NCBI GenBank assembly: GCA_003864495.1
Contig: ML133454.1
Coordinates: 3,445,442 to 3,509,441 of the forward strand
Direction of reading: 5' to 3'
Length of the DNA stretch: 64,000 nt
From: Nemopilema nomurai
Taxonomy: Eukaryota; Cnidaria; Scyphozoa; Rhizostomeae; Rhizostomatidae
Shown here: positions 10,901-25,900 of the stretch, one piece after another
Layout of the letters: each line of letters opens with the position of its first letter
How positions within the stretch are numbered: the first letter of the stretch is position 1
Notes under the pieces: generated by a model
What the model saw: the letters and a program-made list of their open reading frames with translations, nothing else
What the model was told of the DNA's origin: nothing
Databases searched by the model: none
Made by a program: the position numbers and the translations under genes

Positions 10901-13900
10901 CTCTAGATGTGACTACTTTCGAAACATCGTACCAGTTTCTGGTCGCTTCTTCCGCAGACATTTCGTCTTCCTTCTGACTGGAACACTTCATTGCCAGATT
11001 CTCTCCGTAGTCCGTCTGCGCATGCTGCAATGTTCCCATGTCAGCTAGTTTCTTCGCGTATTCTTCTGCTTCCTTGGACATTCCTTCATCAAGAGTCATG
11101 TCTGGGGCACCGTGGATTTTCCTAAACATGTTGTGAGCTTTTAGGCCGTTTTCTGCGAAGTTTCCTCCTCCTCCTGAGCCACCGTCGGAGCCAAAAAACT
11201 TTGCCTTGTCGGCCTGACCCTTACTTTCTTCGGTTGATTCTCCATCCTCTGATGTAAACTTAGGAGATCCTGAATCGAAATGACAACAGAAACTCGCTTA
11301 GCTCCACACATACAGTAATTGGTGATGACGTCAAGATGCAGGGACCCTTCAAATTGACAAATGCATCAACGACAAACAGGTAAAGAAAACAAATACTACA
11401 GACAAACAGCTGCAAAGCAAAAATTTCGCAACTGGGATTAAATTCCCTAGGACAAAACCAGATATAGAATGAAACAAAATCCTAGATGGAGCATGTCCTA
11501 AAAAGAGAAAATAACGTCTCCAAGGATTCCTTGGCAGACGTAGGGAAACAAAGTATATAACAAGGTGAAATATCGGAAGAAAGTTCAGGCAAAGCACAAT
11601 AATGCAACTAACCATTTGGACCTTCACCAAGCGAGACGCTTGCAAATTCCTTATCTTTCGCAGAAGATTGCTTGCTTTTACTGCCACCTTCAACAAATAC
11701 ACTAAATGTTGATATCACCGGATTTTCACAACAGTACATGTGAAGGACAATGTACCTTCAACGATCAATTACCATTTGAAAGAGAGAATGAGTTTCAAGT
11801 CCAGATGCCAAGAAGGATATGTGCATTGCAACAGTGTCATTGCATAACATAACATCACCAACAAAATTTACGTTCAACAAAGCTGTCTTTAGAGGGAAGG
11901 ATATTCAGAAAACTATAATCCACTATTTTCCCAATAAAATTCAGTGTCCATTCAGTTAGAGACATGAACTTTCTACCAATTACCTGGAAACTTAAAGCCT
12001 TGTTGTAAACACTTCCAGATAAATAATACCTGATCATTTAGATTTTGCAAGCGTGAAGGAAGACTAGAATGCTTCGGGCAAAGTAGTATAGAAACAGGAA
12101 ACCCTAACTAAGATCTCAAACATTGGTAGCAAAACGGCAAGATTTAAAACTGCTTAAGAAAACGAAGAGCTACGCAACATTTCACCGCAACTCAAAAACG
12201 AAAAGGGAAAAGTGCATTGATAACATTCACATACCAGATCCAATGTTAGCAATCATCTCATCCAATTTGCCACAAATGTCTTGGCTAAATGAGCCTTTGT
12301 CTACGTTCTCCTTGTACTTCCCAATGAAGTTCCCTGCCTTTTTGTATCTTCCCACGACGTATGTACAGTACATTCCGTTCTTCTCAGCATTCGCTTTGCC
12401 GATTCCAAGCACCGTACTGCCTTTCCAAACCACTTGAGTGAAATGTCCGGCACCCCCAGAGCCTCCTTCTGAACCAAAACTGTATCCAGGTTGACAGACT
12501 TCGGCGTACCTGAAACGCAAATTCAATCATCGTCAGGCTAATTTCTCGGTGACATCCTTGGCTAACAAAATGAGCAAACAAATCTTTCTAGATGTGACTA
12601 CTTTCGAAACATCGTACCAGTTTCTGGTCGCTTCTTCCGCAGACATTTCGTCTTCCTTCTGACTGGAACACTTCATTGCCAGATTCTCTCCGTAGTCCGT
12701 CTGCGCATGCTGCAATGTTCCCATGTCAGCTAGTTTCTTCGCGTATTCTTCTGCTTCCTTGGACATTCCTTCATCAAGAGTCATGTCTGGGGCACCGTGG
12801 ATTTTCCTAAACATGTTGTGAGCTTTTAGGCCGTTTTCTGCGAAGTTTCCTCCTCCTCCTGAGCCACCGTCGGAGCCAAAAAACTTTGCCTTGTCGGCCT
12901 GACCCTTACTTTCTTCGGTTGATTCTCCATCCTCTGATGTAAACTTAGGAGATCCTGAATCGAAATGACAACAGAAACTCGCTTAGCTCCACACATACAG
13001 TAATTGGTACTTACGTCAAGATGCAGGGACCCTTCAAATTGACAAATGCATCAACGACAAACAGGTAAAGAAAACAAATACTGCAGACAAACAGCTGCAA
13101 AGCAAAAATTTCGCAACTGGGATTAAATTCCCTAGGACAAAACCAGATATAGAATGAAACAAAATCCTAGATGGAGCATGTCCTAAAAAAAAAATAACGT
13201 CTCCAAGGATTCCTTGGCAGACGTAGGGAAACAAAGTATATAACAAGGTGAAATATCGGAAGAAAGTTCAGGCAAAGCACAATAAAGCAACTAACCATTG
13301 GACCTTCACCAAGCGAGACGCTGCAAATTCCTTATCTTTCGCAGAAGATTGCTTGCTTTTACTGCCACCTTCAACAAATACACTAAATTGATATCACCGG
13401 ATTTTCACAACAGTACATGTGAAGGACAATCTACCTTCAACGATCAATTACCATTTGAAAGGGAGAATGAGTTTCAAGTTCAGATGCCAAGAAGGATATG
13501 TGCATTGCAACAGTGTCATTGCATAACATAACATCACCAACAAAATTTACGTTCGACAAAGCTGTCTTTAGAGGGAAGGATATTCAGAAAACTATAATCC
13601 ACTATTTTCCCGATAAAATTCAGTGCCCATTCAGTTAGAGACATGAACTTTCCAATTTGGAAACTTAAAGCCTGTTGTAAACACTTCCAGATAAATAATA
13701 CCTGATCATTTAGATTTTGCAAGCGTGAAGGAAGACTAGAATGCTTCGGGCAAAGTAGTATAGAAACAGGAAACCCGAACTAAGCTCTCAAACATTGGTA
13801 GCAAAACGGCAAGATTTAAAACTGCTTAAGAAAACGAAGAGCTACGCAACATTTCACCGCAACTCAAAAACGAAAAGGGAAAAGTGCATTGATAACATTC

Positions 13901-16900
13901 ACATACCAGATCCAATGTTAGCAATCATCTCATCCAATTTGCCACAAATGTCTTGGCTAAATGAGCCTTTGTCCACGTTCTCCTTGTACTTCCCAATGAA
14001 GTTCCCTGCCTTTTTGTATCTTCCCACAACGTATGTACAGTACATTCCGTTCTTCTCAGCATTCGCTTTGCCGATTCCAAGCACCGTACTGCCTTTCCAA
14101 ACCACTTGAGTGAAATGACCGGCACCCCCAGAGCCTCCTTCTGAACCAAAACTGTATCCAGGTTGACAGACTTCGGCGTACCTGAAACGCAAATTCAATC
14201 ATCGTCAGGCTAATTTCTCGGTGACATCCTTGGCTAACAAAATGAGCAAACAAATCTCTCTAGATGTGACTACTTTCGAAACATCGTACCAGTTTCTGGT
14301 CGCTTCTTCCGCAGACATTTCGTCTTCCTTCTGACTGGAACACTTCATTGCCAGATTCTCTCCGTAGTCCGTCTGCGCATGCTGCAATGTTCCCATGTCA
14401 GCTAGTTTCTTCGCGTATTCTTCTGCTTCCTTGGACATTCCTTCATCAAGAGTCATGTCTGGGGCACCGTGGATTTTCCTAAACATGTTGTGAGCTTTTA
14501 GGCCGTTTTCTGCGAAGTTTCCTCCTCCTCCTGAGCCACCGTCGGAGCCAAAAAACTTTGCCTTGTCGGCCTGACCCTTACTTTCTTCGGTTGATTCTCC
14601 ATCCTCTGATGTAAACTTAGGAGATCCTGAATCGAAATGACAACAGAAACTCGCTTAGCTCCACACATACAGTAATTGGTACTTACGTCAAGATGCAGGG
14701 ACCCTTCAAATTGACAAATGCATCAACGACAAACAGGTAAAGAAAACAAATACTGCAGACAAACAGCTGCAAAGCAAAAATTTCGGAACTGGGATTAAAT
14801 TCCCTACGACAAAACCAGATATAGAATGAAACAAAATCCTAGATGGAGCATGTCCTAAAAACAAAAAATAACGTCTCCAAGGATTCCTTGGCAGACGTAG
14901 GGAAACAAAGTATATAACAAGGTGAAATATCGGAAGAAAGTTCAGGCAAAGCACAATAAAGCAACTAACCATTGGGACCTTCACCAAGCGAGACGCTGGC
15001 AAATTCCTTATCTTTCGCAGAAGATTGCTTGCTTTTACTGCCACCTTCAACAAATACACTAAATGTTGATATCACCGGATTTTCACAACAGTACATGTGA
15101 AGGACAATCTACCTTCAACGATCATTTACCATTTGAAAGGGAGAACGAGTTTCAAGTTCAGATGCCAAGAAGGATATGTGCATTGCAACAGTGTCATTGC
15201 AAAACATAACATCTCCAACAAAATTTACGTTCAACAAAGCTGTCTTTAGAGGGAAGGATATTCAGAACACTATAATCCACTATTTTCCCGATAAAATTCA
15301 GTGCCCATTCATTAGGACCTGAACGTTGTCCTAATTTTTTGGAAACTTAAAGCCCTGTTGTAGACACTTCCAGATAAATAATACCTGATAATTTAGATTT
15401 TCCAGGGGTGAAGGAAGACTAGAATGCTTCGGGCAAAGTAGTATAGAAACAGGAAACCCGAACTAAGCTCTCAAACATTGGTAGCAAAACGGCAAGATTT
15501 AAAACTGCTTAAGATAACGAAGAGCTACGCAACATTTCACCGCAACTCAAAAACGAAAAGGGAAAAGTGCATTGATAACATTCACATACCAGATCCAATG
15601 TTAGCAATCATCTCATCCAATTTGCCACAAATGTCTTGGCTAAATGAGCCTTTGTCCACGTTCTCCTTGTACTTCCCAATGAAGTTCCCTGCCTTTTTGT
15701 ATCTTCCCACACGTATGTACAGTACATTCCGTTCTTCTCAGCATTCGCTTTGCCGATTCCAAGCACCGTACTGCCTTTCCAAACCACTTGAGTGAAATGA
15801 CCGGCACCCCAGAGCCTCCTTCGAACCAAAACTGTATCCAGGTTGACAGACTTCGGCGTACTGAAACGCAAATTCAATCATCGTCAGGCTAATTTCTCGT
15901 GCTCGGTGACATCCTTGGCTAACAAAATGAGCAAACAAATCTCTCTAGATGTGACTACTTTCGAAACATCGTACCAGTTTCTGGTCGCTTCTTCCGCAGA
16001 CATTTCGTCTTCCTTCTGACTGGAACACTTCATTGCCAGATTCTCTCCGTAGTCCGTCTGCGCATGCTGCAATGTTCCCATGTCAGCTAGTTTCTTCGCG
16101 TATTCTTCTGCTTCCTTGGACATTCCTTCATCAAGAGTCATGTCTGGGGCACCGTGGATTTTCCTAAACATGTTGTGAGCTTTTAGGCCGTTTTCTGCGA
16201 AGTTTCCTCCTCCTCCTGAGCCACCGTCGGAGCCAAAAAACTTTGCCTTGTCGGCCTGACCCTTACTTTCTTCGGTTGATTCTCCATCCTCTGATGTAAA
16301 CTTAGGAGATCCTGAATCGAAATGACAACAGAAACTCGCTTAGCTCCACACATACAGTAATTGGTACTTACGTCAAGATGCAGGGACCCTTCAAATTGAC
16401 AAATGCATCAACGACAAACAGGTAAAGAAAACAAATACTACAGACAAACAGCTGCAAAGCAAAAATTTCGCAACTGAGATTAAATTCCCTAGGACAAAAC
16501 CAGATATAGAATGAAACAAAATCCTAGATGGAGCATGTCCTAAAAAGAGAAAATAACGTCTCCAAGGATTCCTTGGCAGACGTAGGGAAACAAAGTATAT
16601 AACAAGGTGAAATATCGGAAGAAAGTTCAGGCAAAGCACAATAAAGCAACTAACCATTGGGACCTTCACCAAGCGAGACGCTGGCAAATTCCTTATCTTT
16701 CGCAGAAGATTGCTTGCTTTTACTGCCACCTTCAACAAATACACTAAATCTTGATATCACCAGATTTTCACAACAGTACATGTGAAGGACAATCTACCTT
16801 CAACGATCATTTACCATTTGAAAGGGAGAATGAGTTTCAAGTCCAGATGCCAAGAAGGATATGTGCATTGCAACAGTGTCATTGCATAACATAACATCAC

Positions 16901-19900
16901 CAACAAAATTTACGTTCAACAAAGCTGTCTTTAGAGGGAAGGATATTCAGAACACTATAATCCACTATTTTCCCGATAAAATACAGTGCCCATTCAATTA
17001 GGGACGTGAACGTTGTCCTAATTTTTTGGAAACTTAAAGCCCTGTTGTAGACACTTCCAGATAAATAATACCTGATAATTTAGATTTTGAAGGGGTGAAG
17101 GAAGACTAGAATGCTTCGGGCAAAGTAGTACAGAAACAGGAAACCCGAACTAAGCTCTCAAACATTGGTAGCAAAACGGCAAGATTTAAAACTGCTTAAG
17201 AAAATGAAGAGCTACGCAACATTTCACTGCAACTCAAAAACGAAAAGGGAAAAGTGCATTGATAACAGTCACATACCAGATCCAATGTTAGCAATCATCT
17301 CATCCAATTTGCCACAAATGTCTTGGCTAAATGAGCCTTTGTCCACGTTCTCCTTGTACTTCCCAATGAAGTTCCCTGCCTTTTTGTATCTTCCCACAAC
17401 GTATGTACAGTACATTCCGTTCTTCTCAGCATTCGCTTTGCCGATTCCAAGCACCGTACTGCCTTTCCAAACCACTTGAGTGAAATGACCGGCACCCCCA
17501 GAGCCTCCTTCTGAACCAAAACTGTATCCAGGTTGACAGACTTCGGCGTACCTGAAACGCAAATTCAATCATCGTCAGGCTAATTTCTCGGTGACATCCT
17601 TGGCTAACAAAATGAGCAAACAAATCTCTCTAGATGTGACTACTTTCGAAACATCGTACCAGTTTCTGGTCGCTTCTTCCGCAGACATTTCGTCTTCCTT
17701 CTGACTGGAACACTTCATTGCCAGATTCTCTCCGTAGTCCGTCTGCGCATGCTGCAATGTTCCCATGTCAGCTAGTTTCTTCGCGTATTCTTCTGCTTCC
17801 TTGGACATTCCTTCGTCAAGAGTCATGTCTGGGGCACCGTGGATTTTCCTAAACATGTTGTGAGCTTTTAGGCCGTTTTCTGCGAAGTTTCCTCCTGAGC
17901 CACCACCGTTATCACCACCCATGAATTTCGAAGTGGAGGATGACTCTTGTAATCGTTCAGTGTCTAGATTTTGTTCTTTTTCATTGAAGTCTTGGAAGTT
18001 TTGAGCTTCATCGGTTCCTGAAAATAGCAAAAAGCAATTTTTTTAAATTCAAATATGTCTGGATATCTTCTGAAATGTCAATGGTTATCTACTCTTGGAC
18101 CATGGCAGCAGAACCTTTAATTATATTTAGACTTTAAGTAAATGAATGTCATGGTGATTTTTATGAAAGGTTTCTACATTCCCTATGGAAACTTGAAGTT
18201 ATTATGTCCTTAATTATGTCTCGATATTATGTCCTAAATTGTGAAATCTTAGTGTTACTGATACCTTCTCCGTCAAAGCTCTTTTCCTTCCATACTTTAC
18301 CATCACTAAATTGGAGGGAAGGCTTTCTATTTTTGAAGTTCTTGATAGCTTTCTGAAGTTTACTATCAGCTTTTTCTTCTGCAGCTGAACGAGAAGGACC
18401 TACGAAAAATGAAATAATTCTAAAGGATATATTTTTTCAAACGGTGGCAAAAACAATGAACAAGGAATTCAAGCAATATAAATATTTATAAGCCACTCTT
18501 TCTAAATAAAAAATTATAAGGCACCTCCTTTTGAGCCACTGCCTCCAGCTGAACCACTGCCACCGGCAGAACCACCACCTCCTTTTGAGCCACTGCCCCC
18601 AGCTGCACCACTGCCACCAGTAGAGCCGCCACCTCCTAGTGAGCCACCACCTCCTTTTGAGCCACTGCCTCCAGCTGAACCACTGCTACCAGCAGAGCCG
18701 CCACCTCCTATTGAGCCACCACCTCCTTTTGAGCCACTGCCTCCAGCTGAACCACTGCCTCCAGTTGAGCTACTGCCTCCAGCTGAACCACTGCTACCAG
18801 CAGAGCCACCACCTCCTAGTGAGCCACCACCTCCTTTTGAGCCACTGCTACCAGCAGAGCCACCACCTCCTAGTGAGCCACCACCTCCTTTTGAGCCACT
18901 GCCTCCAGCTGAACCACTGCTACCAGCAGAGCCACCACCTCCTAGTGAGCCACCACCTCCTTTTGAGCCACTGCCTCCAGCTGAACCACTGCCTCCAGTT
19001 GAGCTACTGCCTCCAGCTGAACCACTGCTACCAGCAGAGCCACCACCTCCTAGTGAGCCACCACCTCCTTTTGAGCCACTGCCTCCAGCTGAACCACTGC
19101 TACCAGCAGAGCCACCACCTCCTAGTGAGCCACCACCTCCTTTTGAGCCACTGCCTCCAGCTGAACCACTGCTACCAGCAGAGCCACCACCTCCTAGTGA
19201 GCCACCACCTCCTTTTGAGCCACTGCCTCCAGCTGAACCACTGCTACCAGCAGAGCCACCACCTCCTAGTGAGCCACCACCTCCTTTTGAGCCACTGCCT
19301 CCAGCTGAACCACTGCTACCAGCAGAGCCACCACCTCCTATTGAGCCACCACCTTCTTTTGAGCCACTGCCTCCAGCTGAACCACTGCTACCAGCAGAGC
19401 CGCCACCTCCTATTGACCCACCACCTCCTTTTGAGCCACTGCTTCCAGCTGAACCACTGCCTCCAGTTGAGCCACTGCCTCCAGCTGAACCACTGCTACC
19501 AGCAGAGCCACCACCTCCTTTTGAGCCACCACCTCCTTTTGAGCCACTGCCTCCAGCTGAACCACTGCTACCAGCAGCGCCACCACCTCCTATTGAGCCA
19601 CCACCTCCTTTTGAGCCCCCACCTCCTTTTGAGCCACCACCTCCAGCTGAACCACTGCTACCAGCAGCGCCACCACCTCCTATTGAGCCACCAGCTCCTT
19701 TTGAGCCACCACCTCCTATTGAGCCACCACCTCCTTTTGAGCCACCACCTCCTTTTGAGCCACTGCCCCCAGCTGAACCACTGCCTCCAGCAGAGCTGCC
19801 ACCTCCCGCTGATCCACCACCTCCTTTTGAGCCACCTCCTCCTTTTGAGCCACCACCTCCTATTGAGCCACCACCTCCTATTGAGCCACCACCTCCTTTT

Positions 19901-22900
19901 GAGCCACTGCCCCCAGCTGAACCACTGCCTCCAGCAGAGCTGCCACCTCCAGTTGAGCCACCACCTCCAGTTGAGCCACCACCTCCAGCTGAGCTACCGC
20001 CTCCAACAGAGCCGCCAGCTCCAACAGAGCCGCCACCTCCAGCAGAGCCGCCACCTTCAGCTGAACCACCGGTAGAACTTCCAGCACCTCCACCTCCTGG
20101 AAGATATAAGCCAGCAAGAAATTCAGATTTATGCTACCTAATATCATATAGGCCTAAACTATCTAGGTTTTGTTGCAGCTTTCGTTTGAATATGCTAGAA
20201 GAAATCTATCTTGCAGTAAAGGCTTCTTGAAGGCTGGAATTAGGGGCAACAATATGCTTTAAACACCACCTCACAGGAAGAAGTACCATACCAATGGCTC
20301 TATGACATCATCGTCAGCAATTTATTATGAAAAACCATTCAAAGCAGTAAATGATTAAATCAATATATCACAACATATTTTGAAGAATCCAACGATTCAT
20401 GGGGTAAAAGTGTATGATACAAAAAATATTCTTTCTTGCTTCAAAAGTTTTCAACGCTTCAAAAAGAGACGATACTAGCTCTCGAAAGAATCTAAAGGTC
20501 ATTCTAGATACACCTAAAACAGAAGCAAGACAAACATTGACTTGTGCAGCAGTGATGATTACAATTGCATTTGACGAGCGTTCTTCATTCTACAGCCCCA
20601 ACATACCTGACGCCACGCCCCTAATAATCTCGTCCAGTCTTCTACACATTCTTCGGCGGAATGAGCCTTTCAACACGTTCTCCTTGTACATTCCTTTAAT
20701 GTTCCCTGCCTCTCTGTACCGTGCTACCACGTACGTGCAGAACAACCCATCCTTCTTAACATCCGCTTTCCCAATGCCAAGCACGGTGCTGCCTTTCCAA
20801 ACCACTTGAGTGAAATGGCCAGCACGTCGAGCGCCTTTCCCTGAACGAAACCTATAGCCAGGTTTACAGACCTCCGCATACCTGAAAGCAACAGTCGTTT
20901 CGTATAAAATCGCTTAGGACTTGGAAATCTCCTGGCAAAAAAGACCAGGACTTGCAGCATATGGAAATAATTTCGCGTTTCATACCAGTTTTTGGTGGCT
21001 TCCTCCGCAGTCATTCTGTCTTCTTCCTGACTTGAACATTTCATTGCGAGATTCTCTCCATAGTTCGTCTTGTCGTGCTGCAATTTTCCAATTTCGGCCA
21101 GTCTCCTGGCATACATTTCCGCTTCCCTTGACATTCTTTTGTCAAGTGTCATCTGACCAGCACCATGGATTCGCCTAAATATATTGTGAGCTATAAGGCC
21201 CCTCTCTGCAAAGCTCTTTCCTGCACCAGACACTGCGCCTCCAGCAGCAGCACCACCTCCAGCAGCAGCACCACCTCCGGTTGTGCCAGCTCCTCCGGCT
21301 GTGCCAGCTCCTCCGGCTGTGCCAGCTCCTCCAGCTGTGCCAGCGCCTCCAGCTGTGCCAGCGCCTCCGGCTGTGCCAGCGCCTCCAGCAGCTTTACCAC
21401 CTCCGGCTGTGCCAGCGCCTCCAGCAGCTTTACCACCTCCGGCTGTGCCAGCGCCTCCAGCAGCTTTACCACCTCCGGCTGTGCCAGCGCCTCCAGCAGC
21501 TTTACCACCTCCGGTTGTGCCAGCTCCTCCGGCTGTGCCAGCGCCTCCAGCAGCCTTACCACCTCCGGTTGTGCCAGCTCCTCCGGCTGTGCCAGCGCCT
21601 CCAGCAGCTTTACCACCTCCGGCTGTGCCAGCGCCTCCAGCAGCTCCACCACCTCCGGCTGTGCCAGCTTCTCCGGTTGTGCCAGCTCCTCCAACAGAAC
21701 CAGCGCCTCCAGCAGCTCCACCATCTCCGTTTGTGCCAGCTCCTCCGGCTGTGCCAGCGCCTCCGGCTGTGCCAGCGCCTCCAGCAGCTTTACCACCTCC
21801 GGTTGTGCCAGCGCCTCCGGCTGTGCCAGCGCCTCCAGCAGCTTTACCACCTCCGGTTGTGCCAGCGCCTCCAGCAGCTTTACCACCTCCGGTTGTGCCA
21901 GCGCCTCCAGCAGCTTCACCACCTCCGGCTGTGCCAGCTTCTCCGGCTGTGCCAGCTTCTCCAGCAGCTCCACCACCTCCAGTTGTACCAGCTCCTCCGG
22001 CTGTGCCAGCGCCTCCAGCAGCTTTACCACCTCCGGTTGTGCCAGCGCCTCCAGCAGCTTTACCACCTCCGGTTGTGCCAGCGCCTCCAGCAGCTTCACC
22101 ACCTCCGGCTGTGCCAGCTTCTCCGGCTGTGCCAGCTTCTCCAGCAGCTCCACCACCTCCAGTTGTACCAGCTCCTCCGGCTGTGCCAGCGCCTCCGGCT
22201 GTGTCAGCTCCTCCGGCTGTGCCAGCTCCTCCGGCTGTGCCAGCTCCTCCGGCTGTGCCAGCTCCTCCGGCTGTGTCAGCTTCTCCGGCTGTGCCAGCTT
22301 CTCCGGCTGTGCCAGCTCCTCCAGCAGCTCCACCATCTCCGGTTGTGCCAGCTCCTCCGGCTGTGCCAGCGCCTCCAGCAGCTCCACCACCTCCGGCTGT
22401 GTCAGCTCCTCCAGCAGCTCCACCACCTTCGGCTGTGTCAGCTCCTCCGGCTGTGTCAGCTCCTCCGGCTGTGCCAGCTCCTCCGGCTGTGTCAGCTCCT
22501 CCGGCTGTGTCAGCTCCTTGTCCGCCTGTACATCCTTGTGCGCCTATTAAACAAGGACCTTGATATGAACTTCAATATGCAAGGTTGCAGCAATGTAGGG
22601 TTTGTTTTTCAGGCATCGAGAATTATAGAATGTTGACACGTTGGAAAAGTTGTCACAGACATTTGAAGTTCCTGCATACATTTATAGCGGAAAGTGGCAA
22701 ATGCGGACAATGAAAAGTAGAAAAGAGCCATCAGCGATTGTTCGGAAAAAATTTACAAGATCATTAGGCACTAATTAGGACAAAAACCAAATCTTTACAA
22801 GGAGCATAAAACAGAAGACACATGAAGGCAGACTGGCTAAAGAACATCAAAGGAAATAGGCGCGAGAGATTTCAAGAGATAAAATCTTTTGGCATTTGGT

Positions 22901-25900
22901 GTGTTTCAAATTTATTTAAAAATTGGGGGAAGCATGTATTATCTAAATATTGTTGTAGAAAGTATTAAGTTGTCGTGCATAAACATTGGATACTAACGAA
23001 AAGACAAGAAGAAATCTTACACCGAGGACCTATCTTGTCGTAGAATGTTTGTGTACACAAAAGCTCGTGGTTACGAAATAAGCAGAAACATTTGTAGAAA
23101 ATATAGACCAATAGATTTGAAAATTGTATATCAAAATGAATGTAAATTATCCCAGAAATCTTAAGGCTGGAACTATATGCGCAAACACTGTTTTTAGCAG
23201 AAGAAGAAACAATTGTGTTTTGCTTTATACTGGGCTAATGCCGTATAGAAATGCTTTGCAGAAGAGAAAATCGGTGTGTTGTTCAAGTTAAAAGCAGGCA
23301 CCAAACGATCCATGATAGGAGCTTGTCGGATTATATAAATTATTACATGCCGGTGTTGAGTGTACACTATGAAAAACTCCAGCTTCGTTGGTAAGATAAA
23401 GAAACTGTGACAAAAACCTAACCAACTGACACTCAAATATTTGTTGTTGCGGGCCAAAATTCAAACTGATCACAAGTTATATGAATATAAAGAGTAGAAT
23501 CATAGAGAGTGCCGAAAAATAACCGACTCGAGCGACGATATAAAGTAGTAGGTATCTTGTATTGCTTCTTGAAGCTTCGTCTTATTTCGACTAAGTCCCT
23601 TAACAGCAGTCCCTTAAATAGACTGGCTTGGTAAAACAACTTGCTATGAGCAAAATAAATGGTAATGGAGACCAAGGTAGATTACTCATTTTTCAGGATA
23701 AGTTTATGGTGGAAACCATACAGTCTTTGGCTCATACGTGTTTAGGCTAAAGAAAGGGGATGAAGTTACCATGGTGCACTAATCAGAAAAAACAAATTGA
23801 AATCAAATCTTCAACTCCATCAAAGTGACTTGTTAGCAAATAAATAAATTGCAATTTCAATCAAATTTCAATGATGTTGCTATCATTCAATATAATTTGC
23901 TTTAGAAAAAAACATTTAGGGTCTAAAAATTGAGAGTTGTGAACCACAAGAAGCATAAGACAAAACGTACCTGCTGCACCCATACCAATCATTGCATCCA
24001 ATTGCCCACAAATGTCTTGAGTGAATGTCCCTCGGTCGACGTTATCTTTAAACGCTCCCTCAACATTGCCGGCTCTTCGGTATCTTCCTACGACATACGT
24101 GCAATACATTCCATCATTCTCAGCATTCGCTCTGCCCATCCCGAGCAGCGTACTATCTTTCCAAACCACTTGAGTGAAATGGCCGGCACCTCCAGTGCCC
24201 CTCTCCGAACCAAAACGGTAACCAGGCTGACAGACTTCGTTGTACCTGCAAGCAACATCAATGTCTTAAAATGCTTTTCCAATATATCTCCAAAATCTCA
24301 CTGCGATAAAAGACAACTTGAATATACGCGGTTCCCCCGAGCATTCGTACCAATTTTTAGTGGCTTCTTCCGCAGACATTTCATCGCCTCTCTGAGTGGA
24401 ACACTTCATGGCCAGGTTCTCTCCATCCTTGGTGTCTGAGTGCCGCAATGTCTTCATGTTGGCCAGCTCCTTCGCATATTCCTCCGCGTCCCTCGACATT
24501 GCATCATCGAGTGTCATGGCGGGTGCACTGTGGATTCTCCTGAACATATTGTGCGCTCTTAGGCCGTACTCAACATAGCTTCCTGGGTCATTGGGATTCT
24601 TATCAGAGCAACACCTAAATTTAACTGGATTTCCTTGTCTCGCAATTGAATCATCACTCTCTTTCCTGGTGTCATCTAAGTTCTTAGTTTCTGCAGCTGC
24701 TGCAAGAGGGAGTTGACAAGCTCTAATTTAGAAATTATCAACTGTGTTTAAACAGCTTGTATGCGAAATGACTTAAACCACCAGTAAATCACTATTGCCA
24801 AAAAGCCTTGAGGTAACGACCTATCTTATGAATTAATTACAGATATGAATTACAGATAGAATAAAGTACAAGTTTCTTTGCCTTAAAAATAGACATTTCT
24901 TAATAAAAGCTTTCATATATCAACATGTAGATTATTAGCAGCTTGTTTCAAACCATAATACAGGCGGAAAACTTGGCCTATTGGCAAGAGACGGACACTT
25001 TAGTTAAATCTTGTTCAGATTGCAATCTTAAGCAGACAAAAATCGAGGTTGGAATGAAAAGAAAACAATCCTCTGCTATTTACTGAAGGGTGGAGCGGTG
25101 AACATTCTGCTTGCCGCCATATTGTTTAATGATCAAGCATACCTTTTCCTCCAAAACATTTCTGGTTCTCTAAACTATTCCCGAAATAGTTTTGTTTGGG
25201 CTTGCCAATCTTAAAATTCTGGATGCCTTTCTGTAGCTTGCTTCCAGCCTTAACAGGTTTAGATCCACCTGTAGAAAAATGAATTCAATCTCAACTTAAA
25301 GTGTATGTGAGGACACAGTTAAAGAATCTGTTTTTGCAAAGCGATAAAAATTGACAAACCTGAAGGCTTGCTAACATGCATGGCAAACGTAGAAAATGGC
25401 AAAGCCTAGTTTTTCACATCATATCATTCATGAACGAAAGAACACCACACCATGCAGTTAGAAATGCCATTCAATTAGCTGTAAATTTGTTTCTGAAAAA
25501 GTGGATATAATAGCGCATACTTTAGGTAACCAAACAACATTATAACAAAAGTAAATAGATCTAATGACTTGGACATACTCTCTCTCTGAGTCTATCAATC
25601 TCTCAAGAGTTTCTCCTTATCAAAACAATAACATGTGTAGTCTTCCTTTTCCTCTTCACAGCCAAAACACTAAATCTCCAATTACCTGAACCGATTGGGG
25701 CAATCATCTCATCAAGTTTATCGCAGCTCTCCTGGCTAAATGAGCCTTTGTCCACGTTCTCCTTGTACTTCCCAATGAAGTTCCCTGCCTTTTTGTATCT
25801 TCCCACAACGTATGTACAGTACATTCCGTTCTTCTCCGCATCCGCTTTACCGATTCCAAGCACCGTACTGCCTTTCCAAACCACTTGAGTGAAATGACCG

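Larger units (their letters stand above)
10550..18017 (-). repeat. Tandem array of near-identical 1.68-kb CAP modules (domains 21-25)
   Basis: Exon B copies end at 10550, 12235, 13907, 15590 and 17277, giving periods of 1685, 1672, 1683 and 1687 bp. Identity extends through introns and linker exons. Each period contains exon A, a short intron, exon B, an intron of about 550 bp, a 75-nt linker and an intron of about 340 bp. Differences between copies are few substitutions plus scattered one-base deletions. Domains 14-15 at 32-35 kb have the same structure and period. Confidence 0.9.

Noticed and set aside
11349..11702. Hydrophobic minus-strand frame starting YLLKVAVKASNLL, repeated in several modules
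   Set aside because: It reads through the alpha linker exon in the wrong frame and on into the intron. The phase-1 frame is hydrophilic and bounded by splice sites.
18639..20075. Plus-strand His/Leu/Gln-rich frame of 478 codons
   Set aside because: Shadow of the Gly/Ser linker exon, whose length and phase fit the CAP gene exactly.
21165..22636. Several long plus and minus frames (Ser/Cys/Ala, Leu/Gln and Leu/Glu/Pro types)
   Set aside because: Shadows of the domain 20 linker. Only the minus Gly/Ala/Thr frame joins the CAP domain.
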